DNA of 64,000 bases from Psychrobacillus sp. OK032. Lineage in GTDB: Bacteria > Bacillota > Bacilli > Bacillales_A > Planococcaceae. This document shows, piece by piece, positions 42,158 to 51,662 of this stretch. The stretch is from assembly GCF_900111345.1 (NCBI RefSeq), contig NZ_FOGY01000007.1, positions 124,001-188,000 of the forward strand, in the 5' to 3' direction. Made by a program: the position numbers and the translations under genes. Under the pieces are notes generated by a model. That model was not told where the DNA came from. It saw only the letters and a program-made list of their open reading frames with translations, and did no database searches. Position 1 is the first letter of the stretch. Every line of letters starts with the position of its first letter.

Positions 42158-42661
42158 TTACAAAATGAGCGTCATATGATCTTCATCGTAATATGTATCA
42201 GCCACTTTTAATGCTTTTTCTTCTACACCAAAAACTTCAAATCCTAATTGTGTATAGAGATTTTTTGCTTTTTCATTCGTTGATACGACGGATAAATTCA
42301 CTTTTTCAATTTCCTCTATCGTTCTTGCTTTATTAATTGCTTCCATAAGCAATGCTTTTCCTGCTCCTAATCCACGTGCTTCCGGACTTACATACATGGC
42401 AAAAATATTTGCCCGATGCTTCATTTTTAGGTAGCTTTCTTGCGATAATGTAACCATTCCAACGAGCTTGTCCTGCTGGAATGCTCCGAAAGTGTAGTTG
42501 CCTTCCGTTCGTAGATTATTTTCTACTCGTTCAATTGGATTTGTTCTTTGTATCGCTTCTTCGTAACTTGTTCCAAATGCTTCTGGGCTTTGTTGTAATG
42601 CCTCTAACCTTAGTTCCCAGTATGCACTTGCATAGTTTGGTGTTAATAATTTTATTTCCAT
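42158..42661 (-). CDS. GNAT-family N-acetyltransferase
   Basis: A 167-residue acetyltransferase. FAMYVSPEARGLGAGKALLM carries the acetyl-CoA loop; NEKAKNLYTQLGFEVFGVEEKALKV closes the fold. AAAGGAG lies before adjacent GTG and ATG codons; the ATG at 42661 is preferred. It follows the nucleotidyltransferase gene by three bases, so the two are co-transcribed. Substrate unknown. Confidence 0.87.
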   Translation of the reverse strand: MEIKLLTPNYASAYWELRLEALQQSPEAFGTSYEEAIQRTNPIERVENNLRTEGNYTFGAFQQDKLVGMVTLSQESYLKMKHRANIFAMYVSPEARGLGAGKALLMEAINKARTIEEIEKVNLSVVSTNEKAKNLYTQLGFEVFGVEEKALKVADTYYDEDHMTLIL

Positions 42662-42664
42662 CAC

Positions 42665-43462
42665 TTACTCCTTTGTGAAAAATTTTGTATTACATAATTG
42701 ATGAGTATATAGTATAAAATCCCTGCAATCTCTAGCCCTTTTTAGTTTGCTTTTATACAATGATTTTGTATTAGCTTTTGTTCGAATTCGAGAAGCTTCT
42801 TTTAGAAGGAGATGCCATCTTTCTGGTAGCATGTCTACACATAAAATAACTGCCTTATCTTTCGAAAAAATATCTCTTTGATCAAGCGAGCAAATAATTC
42901 TACTAATCGTACAAGTTGCAGATTCTACCATACTATCGAATAAAAATGGATATGTCTTTTTCGACTTACTAAAACAATATTCGTTCATATTATATTCCAA
43001 TGTTTTCAATACATCTTCCCATTTTGTAGGGATATTTAGTTCTCCAATTAGTGTCCCTCGCAATGTAATGCCGTGCTCCTTTAAAACCCACCAAGTAATA
43101 TGATTAACATCCCAATGACCTATTTTTACTACTCCGTCTGAACAATATGGATACGTAGGTAACTCTTCGTTTGTTTTCCCTATTGCATTAACCTGGATAT
43201 ATACCACGTCCATTCTTTTTCCAAATGGATGTTTGTTCATTTGTACATGTATCTCTTGAATGGTCACCACTTCTTGTTCACTTACTACTCGTCTCAATAA
43301 AACAATAAAATCTATGTCACTCTTCGATTCATTAAATGCTCCTAAAGCAATCGATCCATATATGTATACACCTTCTATTAAATCAGAAGGTAAGTGTTTA
43401 TTTAGCAATTCTACATACTCTTGCATAAAACTTTGAACAGGCACCGGTAGTTGATTACTCAC
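42665..43462 (-). CDS. Aminoglycoside-adenylyltransferase-like nucleotidyltransferase
   Basis: A 265-residue protein of the AadA/ANT-like group. The nucleotidyltransferase motif is GVYIYGSIALGAF followed by SDIDFIVLL, i.e. G-S-x10-D-x-D with the catalytic aspartates, and the C-terminal helical part resembles DUF4111 (TKWEDVLKTLEYNMNEYCF, DMLPERWHLLLKEA). AAGGAG precedes the GTG at 8 bases. Homologues adenylylate streptomycin or spectinomycin, but many genomic copies have no known drug. A resistance role is not shown by sequence. Confidence 0.78.
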   Translation of the reverse strand: MSNQLPVPVQSFMQEYVELLNKHLPSDLIEGVYIYGSIALGAFNESKSDIDFIVLLRRVVSEQEVVTIQEIHVQMNKHPFGKRMDVVYIQVNAIGKTNEELPTYPYCSDGVVKIGHWDVNHITWWVLKEHGITLRGTLIGELNIPTKWEDVLKTLEYNMNEYCFSKSKKTYPFLFDSMVESATCTISRIICSLDQRDIFSKDKAVILCVDMLPERWHLLLKEASRIRTKANTKSLYKSKLKRARDCRDFILYTHQLCNTKFFTKE

Positions 43463-43474
43463 AATTGTAGCTCC

Positions 43475-44025
43475 TTATCCATACTCTTCTCTTAAATAGA
43501 ACATATAGCTGCGTCACAAAATCGTCCTTTTTCAAAGGATGATTTCCGCAACATACCTTCGTATACAAATCCTGCTTTTTGAAGCGTCCTTTTAGAAGCT
43601 GTAATTGCAGGGTCATAAAGGGCTTCAATTCGGAAGAGCCTCATTTTCTCAAAGCCGTATTGCAATACATGCTTTAATACTTCTGTCATGGCTCCTTGCT
43701 GCCAATACTCCGGTGTCACTTCAAATCCTACTTTTGCTTTGAAATGATCTTTTTCCCAATTATGATAACCACAGCTACCAATTATTTTATTGTCATCCTT
43801 CGTTGCAATTCCCCAGCAAATTCCCTCATTACTCGTAAATCATTTTTGCCAGTTTTCAATTAAATGAATCGCCCTATTTATATCCGTAAACGTATCCAAA
43901 TCGTAATACTTTGTCACTTCATTTAGTGAAAAGTATTGGAATATTTCATTGGCATCTCCAACTTCTATTGGTCGTAATAGAAAACGTTCTGTTTCTAAAA
44001 GCGGAAAATTATTTAATATATTCAT
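43475..44025 (-). pseudogene. GNAT acetyltransferase disrupted by a TGA and a frameshift
   Basis: The frame starts with AGGAGGG and ATG at 44025 (MNILNNFPLLETERFLLRPI, a RimJ/RimL-type beginning). A TGA at 43840-43842 interrupts it, but the same frame continues with GICWGIATKDDNKIIGSCGYH, WQQGAMTEVLKHVLQYGFE and ALYDPAITASKRTLQKAGF, a complete GNAT domain. Near 43496 one T seems to be missing in a short T-run: adding it restores Ser-Ile-Leu-Arg-Glu-Glu-Tyr-Gly and a stop at 43475 instead of the early TAA at 43492. CGA to TGA is the simplest origin of the internal stop. The first fragment alone cannot fold into an acetyltransferase. Confidence 0.82.
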
Positions 44026-44097
44026 AAAATCCCTCCTACCAGTTAATTTCGTGAAGAATAATTAAAAATCCTTTGCAGGAGGAGATCCCCTTTAAAT

Positions 44098-45294
44098 TTA
44101 TCGTTCTCTTTTTAATTGACCAATCAATTCATCCAGGTTCATGTCACCCGCATTTCCTAGTTTATGCTTTCTAACAGACACAACATTCTTCTCAATTTCT
44201 TGATCACCCACAATGAGCATATACGGATGCTTTTGCAAAGCAGCTTCTCGAATTTTTAAGCCGATTTTTTCCACACGGTCATCGATTTCCACACGATAAC
44301 CTTCTTTTTCAAGCTCCCGTTTTACATCTTCGGCATACGAAACATGTGCGTCCGCTATTGGTAAAATCTTCACTTGTACAGGTGCTAACCAAAGTGGAAA
44401 GCTTCCTTGAAAATGCTCTAGAAGAATAGCCATAAAGCGCTCGATAGAACCATAAATCGCACGGTGAATCATTATTGGTTGACGTAATTGATTGTCCTCA
44501 TCGATATACCTGCTATCAAACTTTTCTGGCATTTGAAAATCGAGTTGAACGGTTCCGCATTGCCAACTCCGGCCAAGAGAATCTAAAATATGAAAATCGA
44601 TTTTCGGACCGTAGAATGCTCCATCTCCTTCATTTACTTGATATTCTACTTGTTTTTTCTTTAGCACTGATTCAAGTGCCTGCTCTGCTTGATCCCAAGC
44701 TTCCACAGATCCCATGAAATCTTCCGGCCGAGTAGAAAGCTCTATTTTATAACTAAAACCAAACTTAGAATAAAATTCATCCACTAAATCGAGTACTTTA
44801 TCAATTTCGCTTTCAATTTGATCTTCTCGGACGAAAAGATGCGCATCATCTTGAGTAAATGCTCGAACTCGCAAAAGTCCATTTAGCGAACCAGATAACT
44901 CATGACGGTGTACTAAACCAAGCTCTGCATATCGAATCGGGAGCTCCCTATAACTTCTTTTTTTACTGTTAAAAATGAGTACTGCCCCCGGACAATTCAT
45001 CGGTTTAATAGCATACTTTTGTTCATCTACATTAGCAAAATACATATTTTCATGATAATGATCCCAGTGACCTGACCGCTCCCAAAGCTCTTGCTTCATC
45101 ATAATTGGGGTTTTTATCTCCTGATACCCTGCTCTTTGGTGCTTTATTCTCCAGAAGTTTTCAAGTTCATTTCGTAAAACCATACCCTTTGGTAAATAAA
45201 ACGGCATTCCCGGTGCTTCTTCACTTGACATAAATAGCTCTAATTGTTGACCTAACTTCTGATGGCTAATTCGTTGTTCCGCTTTAACTGACAT
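44098..45294 (-). CDS. Short threonyl-tRNA synthetase lacking TGS and editing domains
   Basis: A 398-residue protein that corresponds only to the catalytic and anticodon-binding parts of ThrRS; the normal bacterial enzyme is about 640 residues. Motif 2 is in VHRHELSGSLNGLLRVRAF, motif 3 in IHRAIYGSIERFMAIL, and all three zinc ligands are present (Cys in MNCPGA, His in DDAHLF and MIHRAI). The C-terminal domain begins at LAPVQVKILPIADAH. AGGAGG precedes the ATG at 45294, so this is not a fragment of a longer frame. Tandem threonine T-boxes control it. Without the editing domain it should mischarge serine more than the housekeeping enzyme. Confidence 0.88.
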   Translation of the reverse strand: MSVKAEQRISHQKLGQQLELFMSSEEAPGMPFYLPKGMVLRNELENFWRIKHQRAGYQEIKTPIMMKQELWERSGHWDHYHENMYFANVDEQKYAIKPMNCPGAVLIFNSKKRSYRELPIRYAELGLVHRHELSGSLNGLLRVRAFTQDDAHLFVREDQIESEIDKVLDLVDEFYSKFGFSYKIELSTRPEDFMGSVEAWDQAEQALESVLKKKQVEYQVNEGDGAFYGPKIDFHILDSLGRSWQCGTVQLDFQMPEKFDSRYIDEDNQLRQPIMIHRAIYGSIERFMAILLEHFQGSFPLWLAPVQVKILPIADAHVSYAEDVKRELEKEGYRVEIDDRVEKIGLKIREAALQKHPYMLIVGDQEIEKNVVSVRKHKLGNAGDMNLDELIGQLKRER

Positions 45295-45318
45295 GTAAAT
45301 TCCTCCTATAAGTTGAAA

Positions 45319-45566
45319 TAAAAAAGACCACACCCATCCCCGGTAAAGGGACGAGTGTGGTCGTGGTTCCACCCTAATTTTGCAACACAAATAAATGTAT
45401 TGCGCTCATACTAGATAACGGTTCTCCCGATTATGGATAATTGCGAAGTTTGCTTTCCCCATAATAGCTCCAAGGTGGTGAATCATTCTTTTTTCTTCAG
45501 GGCTCCCAGCCAATGACCCTGTTCTCTAATAAGAAAATGAAGATGATTCATGTCCTTTTCTTTGCT
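45319..45566 (-). promoter_or_regulatory. Threonine T-box leader, gene-proximal copy
   Basis: On the minus strand the leader shows stem I (GGACATGAATCATC ... GAATGATTCACC), the AGAGAACAGGG and GGCTGGGAGCCCTG apical parts, the T-box sequence AGGGTGGAACCACG and the terminator ACCACACTCG...GGGTGTGGT followed by TTTTTT. The threonine codon ACC lies in the expected specifier loop between the AATCAT/ATGATT and AAGG/CCTT helices. Uncharged tRNA-Thr should allow read-through into the short thrS. Confidence 0.9.
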
Positions 45567-45583
45567 TTATTATTTAATTTTGA

Positions 45584-45832
45584 ATACAAAAAACCACACC
45601 CATCCCTGGTAAAGGGACGAGTGTGGTCGTGGTTCCACCCTAATTTTGCAACACAAAAATGTATTGCGCTCATAGTAGATAACGGTTTCCCGATTATGGA
45701 TACTTACATTACTTTCCCCACAATAGCTCCAAGGTGGTAAATCATTCGTTTTTCTTCAGGGCTCCCAGCCAATGACCCTGTTCTCTAATAAGAAATGAAG
45801 ATGATTTATGTCCTTTTCTTCGCTTGTTTACG
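45584..45832 (-). promoter_or_regulatory. Threonine T-box leader, promoter-proximal copy
   Basis: A near-duplicate of the other leader, offset by 266 bp, with the same apical stem, ACC specifier, T-box and terminator (U-run TTTTTTG). Differences are mostly single bases outside the paired core. Two T-boxes in series require two read-through events and sharpen the response, as known for the B. subtilis thrZ leader. Confidence 0.9.
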
Positions 45833-45852
45833 ATTTATAAATTATTTTGTTT

Positions 45853-45881
45853 AGTATATGCAAAATTTTTAAAATAGTCAA
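45853..45881 (-). promoter_or_regulatory. Sigma-A promoter of the short thrS gene
   Basis: On the minus strand TTGACT (45876-45881) and TATACT (45853-45858) are 17 bp apart, about 20 bases before the first T-box. Confidence 0.85.
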
Positions 45882-45941
45882 TGCAAATCATTTATTTTAC
45901 TTTATAATTACAATAGAATCTTTCACAAAAGAGGTGTTGTA

Positions 45942-46484
45942 TTGAATTTCATTGCATGGACGATCATTGCTTGTGAAGTTGGATTTTGGGTTGTTATTTT
46001 ACTAGGTCTCGTGACTAGATATATATTAAAAAAAGAACGTCTCGGTTTGTTCTTTCTTGCGCTAACTCCAGTTATTGATCTAATCTTACTTGCAATTACA
46101 GCTATTGATCTATATAACGGGGCAACCGCAACTCTCGCGCACGCTATAGCAGCTGTTTATCTTGGTTCTTCGATAGCCTTTGGAAAGAGTATGATTCGCT
46201 GGGCGGATGTAAGGTTTAGATATTATGTCCAAAAAGAAGGCACTAAACCTGTACGTAAAACAGGAATGGAGTTTGCACGAGAGTCGATAAAAGGGTCCTT
46301 TCAACATTTACTTGCTTACATCATTGGCGGGAGCATATTGCTTATATTAATTTACATCATGGATGACACCTCAAAATCTGAGGTTTTATGGGATACATTG
46401 AAACTTTGGGGACTAATTCTTGGGATTGATTTTGTCATCTCCATTTCATACTTCATATGGCCACGACTCTCTAAAACTAAATAA
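45942..46484 (+). CDS. Integral membrane protein of unknown function (YmcC-like)
   Basis: A 180-residue protein with five hydrophobic segments and a short charged loop (RFRYYVQKEGTKPVRKTGMEF) near residue 95. Size and layout recall B. subtilis YmcC, whose role is unknown; I hold this match loosely. TTG at 45942 follows AGAGGTG. It is a single gene between the thrS promoter (divergent) and katE (convergent). Confidence 0.6.
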   Translation: MNFIAWTIIACEVGFWVVILLGLVTRYILKKERLGLFFLALTPVIDLILLAITAIDLYNGATATLAHAIAAVYLGSSIAFGKSMIRWADVRFRYYVQKEGTKPVRKTGMEFARESIKGSFQHLLAYIIGGSILLILIYIMDDTSKSEVLWDTLKLWGLILGIDFVISISYFIWPRLSKTK

Positions 46485-46492
46485 ATCACAGT

Positions 46493-46528
46493 AAAAGGCA
46501 TGCCCCTGCTTAAGGGCATGCCTTTTAA
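46493..46528. terminator. Bidirectional terminator between YmcC-like gene and katE
   Basis: AAAAGGCATGCCC pairs perfectly with GGGCATGCCTTTT across an eight-base loop; A- and T-runs serve both directions. Confidence 0.88.
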
Positions 46529-46533
46529 CTATT

Positions 46534-48570
46534 CTATACAGCTCGATCCCAAAAACGATGATTAGTAATTGCATTGGTGAAACTTTCCACAAAGCTATTT
46601 CCCGTCTCTTTTGTTATTACACCGGCCTGTCCTGTAAAGCCTAGCTCATCGAGCAATTGATCTCCATGAAATGTGGCCGCAATAGGCTTGAAATGAGCAT
46701 ATGCTTCTTTCACAAAGTATGCGGCTTCTTTTTGGTACGTCGGTGTTGTACCTTGTGGACTTACAACATACACTGCATCAAATAATACGGAATCTGCAGT
46801 GGAGAAAGTATGGTCGACTTCCAATAAAGTTCCATCTGCTCCTTTAATAGTACCTTGATGATCACTTACTATCTCTATCAGCGTCCCTTTAGCTTTTAAC
46901 GCCTCAAAAATAGCCATCAATTCTCCATCAAAACCTTCCGAAACTAGTACAGCAATTTTGCGTGTATCTGGTTTCTTAACTGAATTCAATTGACTTAACG
47001 CTGGAGAGCTCTTGTTATAGTTAGGAAGAGTAGTCGCTTGTACAGTCAATCCTAAATTTTTTGCAACTTGGCTTGCCAAGTCTACATCCACATTTACAAG
47101 CATTTCTACGACTCGCTCTCGAATGGTCTTTTCTTTACACTTACCAAGCTCGAAACTAAATGCATTTATAATGTGAAGCTTTTCCGGTTCACTCATACTG
47201 TTCCAGAACATCGATGCTTGGGAGAAATGATCCTTAAAGCTTTCGCTTCGAGCACGAATTTTGTGCCCATCTACTTTTTCCTGATAATGTGCGTAACCAC
47301 CTTCTTCCTCGCTAACCGGAGTTGGTGTATTACCTGCAAGTGAGTTTTTATGGTAGCTGACTTGTCCAACATTTATCGTTTGTCTGCCGTATCCATCTCG
47401 TTGATTATTATGGAAAGGGCAAACTGGTCGGTTGATCGGGAGCTCGTGGAAGTTCGGACCTCCGAGTCGTATCAATTGCGTATCTGTATAAGAGAATAAT
47501 CTTCCTTGTAGTAGTGGATCATTTGTAAAATCAATACCTGGCACTACATTTCCAGGATGGAATGCCACTTGTTCCGTTTCAGCAAAAACATTATCCACAT
47601 TGCGATTCAAAGTCATTTTTCCAATAATTTTTACTGGTACTTCTTCCTCCGGCCATAGTTTCGTAGGATCTAAAATATCAAAGTCAAATTTAAATTCATC
47701 TTTTTCCTCTATTATTTGAACGCCTAATTCAAACTCCGGATAATTCCCACCTTCTATTGCATCGTACAAATCCTGTCTATGAAAATCTGGGTTTTTACCA
47801 TTTAGCTTTTGTGCTTCATCCCACACGACGGAATGTACTCCCAAAACTGGTTTCCAATGAAATTTTACAAAATGAGCGATACCTTGGGCATTGATGAATC
47901 GGAAAGTATGGACACCAAATCCTTCCATCATTCGAAAGCTTCTTGGGATTGCTCGGTCAGACATCGTCCACATGACCATATGAGCAGTTTCTTGATTGTT
48001 AGCTACGAAGTCCCAAAATGTATCGTGTGCGGTTGCTGCTTGTGGAATTTCATTATGTGGCTCCGGCTTAACTACATGAATTAAGTCTGGAAACTTGATT
48101 GCATCTTGAATGAAAAACACGGGTATATTATTTCCTACTAAGTCGTAGTTACCCTCTTCTGTGTAAAACTTCGTAGCGAATCCTCGTGCATCACGCGCTA
48201 GTTCACCAGATCCACGAGAACCTGCAACTGTTGAAAACCTTACAAAAACGGGTGTTTTCATACCAGGGGTTTGTAAGAATTTCGCTTTTGTATAGGCTTG
48301 CATGGATTCATACAATTTAAATTCACCATGTGCCCCATATCCTCTTGCATGTACAACTCGCTCAGGAATTCGTTCATGATCAAAATGCGTCATTTTCTCA
48401 CGGAAATGAAAATCTTCTAAGAGAGTAGGACCTCGTTCACCGATTTTTAAAGAGAATTCATCCTCTGAAACTTTTAGTCCCTGATTCGTAGTCATTGCTT
48501 TGTCTTTATCATCCACACGAAACTGTTCTAATTGTTCATCTTTGCTGTTGTTATTCACTTTATTATCCAA
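46534..48570 (-). CDS. katE: Large-subunit catalase with C-terminal class I GATase-like domain (HPII type)
   Basis: Disproportionates hydrogen peroxide using haem. The 678-residue protein has the catalase core ([14 protein letters not shown] with the distal His, [26 protein letters not shown]) and the proximal-Tyr region [17 protein letters not shown], followed by the DJ-1/PfpI-like C-terminal domain ([21 protein letters not shown]) that marks large clade 2 catalases. GGAGGAGG precedes TTG at 48570 by 7 bases, giving [19 protein letters not shown] like B. subtilis KatE; the ATG at 48603 would put the site inside the gene. KatE in Bacillus is a general-stress (sigma B) protein; no promoter was called here. 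Confidence 0.95.
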   Translation of the reverse strand: MDNKVNNNSKDEQLEQFRVDDKDKAMTTNQGLKVSEDEFSLKIGERGPTLLEDFHFREKMTHFDHERIPERVVHARGYGAHGEFKLYESMQAYTKAKFLQTPGMKTPVFVRFSTVAGSRGSGELARDARGFATKFYTEEGNYDLVGNNIPVFFIQDAIKFPDLIHVVKPEPHNEIPQAATAHDTFWDFVANNQETAHMVMWTMSDRAIPRSFRMMEGFGVHTFRFINAQGIAHFVKFHWKPVLGVHSVVWDEAQKLNGKNPDFHRQDLYDAIEGGNYPEFELGVQIIEEKDEFKFDFDILDPTKLWPEEEVPVKIIGKMTLNRNVDNVFAETEQVAFHPGNVVPGIDFTNDPLLQGRLFSYTDTQLIRLGGPNFHELPINRPVCPFHNNQRDGYGRQTINVGQVSYHKNSLAGNTPTPVSEEEGGYAHYQEKVDGHKIRARSESFKDHFSQASMFWNSMSEPEKLHIINAFSFELGKCKEKTIRERVVEMLVNVDVDLASQVAKNLGLTVQATTLPNYNKSSPALSQLNSVKKPDTRKIAVLVSEGFDGELMAIFEALKAKGTLIEIVSDHQGTIKGADGTLLEVDHTFSTADSVLFDAVYVVSPQGTTPTYQKEAAYFVKEAYAHFKPIAATFHGDQLLDELGFTGQAGVITKETGNSFVESFTNAITNHRFWDRAV

Positions 48571-48807
48571 ACTTGTTCCTCCTCCATCTATTATGCTTTC
48601 CATTACTTCTAGTACCCTATTTATCTATAAAAAAACTTTTTAGGGGCAATAAATTAATCATATTAATTTAGTAGGTTTTGTCATTGACTTCATTACATTA
48701 AAGTAGTAAGATAATTTCAATAATAGACCTTGGCAATTTTTTATTTATCATTATATCCTACTATTCCAATATATTTTATTTGATCGATTTGAAGGAGACG
48801 AATACTT

Positions 48808-49983
48808 GTGCGTAATTTATTTATCAAAAACGAAAAACAACAAGAATGGCTCAGTAATTTGGCAAGATTAGAAGAAAATTTTAAAGGTAAATCTGCTGAA
48901 ATTGATGAGCTTTCCATATTCCCGAAAGAAAATGTAGAAGATTTAGTGAAGCTTGGTTATACGAGCACTACATTATCTAAAGAATATGGCGGCGAAGGAC
49001 TTTCTGTTTATGATATGGTGCTTCTACAAGAGACATTAGCAAGCTATGATGCAAACACTGCATTATCGGTTGGTTGGAGCTTAGGTGTAGTCGGTGACCT
49101 TTTTGAAAAAAAGCTTTGGACAAAAGAAAAATTAGATTTCTTTTCAAAGGAAATTTTGAATGGCGCACTTGTAAACCGTTCCGTAAGTGAAGCACAAACT
49201 GGAAGCCCAACACGTGGAGGACGCCCAGGGACAACTGCCGTTAAAAATGGAGATACTTGGGTACTAAATGGACGAAAAATTTTCACAACAGCCTCTCCCG
49301 TACTTACATATTTTTTAACCTCTGCATGGATCGAAGAACAAGAAAAAGTTGGATTTTTTCTTATTCACCGTGACACAGAAGGAGTTTCCATAGAAGAAAC
49401 GTGGGATGTTGTTTCTATGCGTGGCACAAGTAGTAATGATTTAGTACTGACAAATGCTGTCGTGCACGAAACTGATTTAGTGGAGCTTCCTGAGTTAGTA
49501 AGCGGCGGAAAAGTTAACGGATGGTTACTCCATATTCCTGCTACTTATTTAGGTGTAGCACAAGCAGCTCGAGATTATGCCGTTCGCTTTGCTAACACAC
49601 ATTCTCCTAATAGTTTGAATGGACCAATCGCACAATTACCAAATGTGCAACAGTTAATTGGGGAAATTGATTTGGAGCTTACAAAAGCACGATTCGTTAT
49701 TTATGGTGCTGCAGCTGCTTATGACAATGAAACAATCAGAGATTCACTGTCAAATGAAATTAGTGTCGCTAAACATGTCATAACAAATTCAGCTATTACA
49801 ATCGTCGATAAAGCAATGCGCTTAGTCGGAGCTAAAAGTTTACAACGAACAAATCCATTACAACGTTACTACCGAGACGTTCGAGCTGGGCTACACAACC
49901 CACCAATGGATGATATGACTATAAAAAAATTAGCACAATCTGCACTGGAAGAAGATAAAAAAAGAAATCTAGTGAAACAATAG
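48808..49983 (+). CDS. Acyl-CoA-dehydrogenase-fold flavoprotein (YdbM/SfnC/DszC-like)
   Basis: A 391-residue flavoprotein. RSVSEAQTGSPTRGGRPGTTAV at residues 130-150 and NGRKIFTTASPVLTYF are typical of the group that includes DszC and SfnC monooxygenases and B. subtilis YdbM, rather than true acyl-CoA dehydrogenases. VSMRGTSSNDLVL and LQRYYRDVRAGLHNPP follow. YdbM belongs to the sulfur-starvation genes in B. subtilis. GAAGGAGA precedes the GTG. It opens a six-gene operon with an ABC importer and a UroD-like protein, suggesting oxidation of an imported small molecule, possibly organosulfur. Confidence 0.8.
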   Translation: MRNLFIKNEKQQEWLSNLARLEENFKGKSAEIDELSIFPKENVEDLVKLGYTSTTLSKEYGGEGLSVYDMVLLQETLASYDANTALSVGWSLGVVGDLFEKKLWTKEKLDFFSKEILNGALVNRSVSEAQTGSPTRGGRPGTTAVKNGDTWVLNGRKIFTTASPVLTYFLTSAWIEEQEKVGFFLIHRDTEGVSIEETWDVVSMRGTSSNDLVLTNAVVHETDLVELPELVSGGKVNGWLLHIPATYLGVAQAARDYAVRFANTHSPNSLNGPIAQLPNVQQLIGEIDLELTKARFVIYGAAAAYDNETIRDSLSNEISVAKHVITNSAITIVDKAMRLVGAKSLQRTNPLQRYYRDVRAGLHNPPMDDMTIKKLAQSALEEDKKRNLVKQ

Positions 49984-49997
49984 GAGGAACAAACACG

Positions 49998-50855
49998 ATG
50001 AAAATGAAAAGGTATTTGCAATTGGCAGCAGTAGGTTTAGCTTCTGTAACGATTTTAGCAGCATGTGGTTCAAATGACACTTCTACTCCTAGTGAGAATG
50101 GAGATGCACGTAAAGTAAAAGTAGCATACGATCAAGCTTCTAAACCAATTTCTTGGTTGGACGATAAAGGAAATCCAACAGGTTATGATGTAGAAGTGAT
50201 GAAATTAGTTGATGAGTTATTACCTGAATATGAGTTTGAATACGTAGGAACGACAAGCGACGATTTATTAATAGGAGTCGAACAAGGTAAATATCAAGCT
50301 GGGGTAAAAAATGCGTTTTGGACAGAAGAGCGTACAGCAAAATTCATCTTTCCACAAGAATTCCTTGGATTAAGTAGCACAGGTCTTCTGTTGAAAAAAG
50401 AAAATGAAAACATCAAGACATTAGAAGATTTTGCTTCTGCCGGATTATCTCTTGCGCCTATTGCAGCAAACAATGCACAATACACAATTATTGATGAGTA
50501 CAATAAAGCAAATCCAGATAACCCAGTAAAACTACAAGCTGGAGATACATTCTCTGTAGACGTTGTACAATGGGTAAACGAGGGCCGCGTAGATGGCGGT
50601 ATTACACTTGAAGGCGTATTCAAAAAACAAGTACTCGCAGAGGATGGACCATATTACAACTTAAAAGATGAAGTGGTCTACAATGAATTTGCAGTAATTA
50701 AAACATGGCCATTATTTAACAAAAAAGAGCAAGAATTTGCAGATGCATATGATAAAGCTATTAAACAATTAAAAGAAGAAAAGAAAACAAACGAGCTTAG
50801 CACAGAATTTTATGGCCGTGACTTATTTGAAGTTTTAGATAACGTTAATCGATAA
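49998..50855 (+). CDS. ABC importer substrate-binding lipoprotein (amino-acid type)
   Basis: A 285-residue lipoprotein of the family 3 (polar amino acid) binding proteins. The signal peptide ends at the lipobox LAACGS (Cys22), followed by a flexible linker. The fold starts at KVKVAYDQASKPISWLDDKG and contains GYDVEVMKLVDELLPEY and the hinge VEQGKYQAGVKN. In place of the usual amino-acid-binding Arg region it reads VKNAFWTEERTAKFIFP. The permease and ATPase follow. The ligand may be a modified amino acid such as an S-methyl or sulfoxide derivative (inference from context only). Confidence 0.88.
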   Translation: MKMKRYLQLAAVGLASVTILAACGSNDTSTPSENGDARKVKVAYDQASKPISWLDDKGNPTGYDVEVMKLVDELLPEYEFEYVGTTSDDLLIGVEQGKYQAGVKNAFWTEERTAKFIFPQEFLGLSSTGLLLKKENENIKTLEDFASAGLSLAPIAANNAQYTIIDEYNKANPDNPVKLQAGDTFSVDVVQWVNEGRVDGGITLEGVFKKQVLAEDGPYYNLKDEVVYNEFAVIKTWPLFNKKEQEFADAYDKAIKQLKEEKKTNELSTEFYGRDLFEVLDNVNR

Positions 50856-50942
50856 TCAGTGAATTCCTATTAGAAGGGCTGCCTATGCGTGGGATACGCC
50901 GGTAGCCTTTCATCATTTTTAGAAAGGGGAATAATCTTCAAT

Positions 50943-51650
50943 ATGGAAAAGTATTTTGATGCATCCTACATATGGAGTTCACTTCCAGCACTGCTTCCAT
51001 TTTTAAAAGTTACCTTCTTAGTTGCAGGTCTTTCCATCGTTTTTGGTACATTTTTCGGTTTAATACTAGCAGTGATGAAGCTCGGAAAAAATCAACTAGC
51101 AAGGAAGCTTGCAAACTTCTATACAACGATTTTAAGATGTACGCCTTCCATCGTCCTATTATTTTTAGTTTACTATGGCGTTCCAGCGCTTGCCGATAAC
51201 TTTGGTCTCTATTTACATGATATTAATACAGCGGTATTCGTTATTATCACGTTTACTCTACAATTTGCTGCCATCATGTCGGAAGTTATTCGCTCGGCTT
51301 ATGAGTCCATCGAAAAAGGACAATTTGAAGCAGCGGTTAGCGTTGGCTTAAGTCCCTTCCAAGCATACAGACGCATTATTTTCCCGCAAGCACTTGTTGT
51401 TGCACTTCCTAACTTTGGAAATGGCATGATTGCCCTACTACAAGAAGGCTCACTTGCATACACAATTGGTTTAATCGATGTCGTTGGGAAAGCAAATTTA
51501 ATTATTGCAGCAAATTATAATTCACACGCTCTTGAAATATTTATCTCACTGGCAATCATTTATTGGATTTTGTCTCTCTTAATTGAAAAAGCTTTTAGAA
51601 TTCTAGAAAAGATGTTTAGCAAAGGCAAGCAAACGATTAAAACAATGTAA
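50943..51650 (+). CDS. ABC importer permease 1 (amino-acid type)
   Basis: A 235-residue HisM/GlnP-type permease with five or six membrane segments. The EAA loop is GQFEAAVSVGLSPFQAYRRIIFPQAL, which docks with the ATPase. ILRCTPSIVLLFLVYYGVP is the conserved segment before it. The open frame extends upstream to 50889, but AAAGGGG precedes the ATG at 50943 (MEKYFDASYIW). It pairs with the second permease as a heterodimer. Confidence 0.9.
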   Translation: MEKYFDASYIWSSLPALLPFLKVTFLVAGLSIVFGTFFGLILAVMKLGKNQLARKLANFYTTILRCTPSIVLLFLVYYGVPALADNFGLYLHDINTAVFVIITFTLQFAAIMSEVIRSAYESIEKGQFEAAVSVGLSPFQAYRRIIFPQALVVALPNFGNGMIALLQEGSLAYTIGLIDVVGKANLIIAANYNSHALEIFISLAIIYWILSLLIEKAFRILEKMFSKGKQTIKTM

Positions 51651-51662
51651 GGAGTGTGAAAA

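Noticed and set aside
44098-45294. Short thrS as a truncated pseudogene
   Set aside because: It has its own ribosome-binding site at the domain border, intact catalytic and zinc residues, a strong promoter and intact T-boxes.
46534-48603. katE start at ATG 48603
   Set aside because: The strong GGAGGAGG site lies inside that version; TTG at 48570 has correct spacing and matches the family N-terminus.
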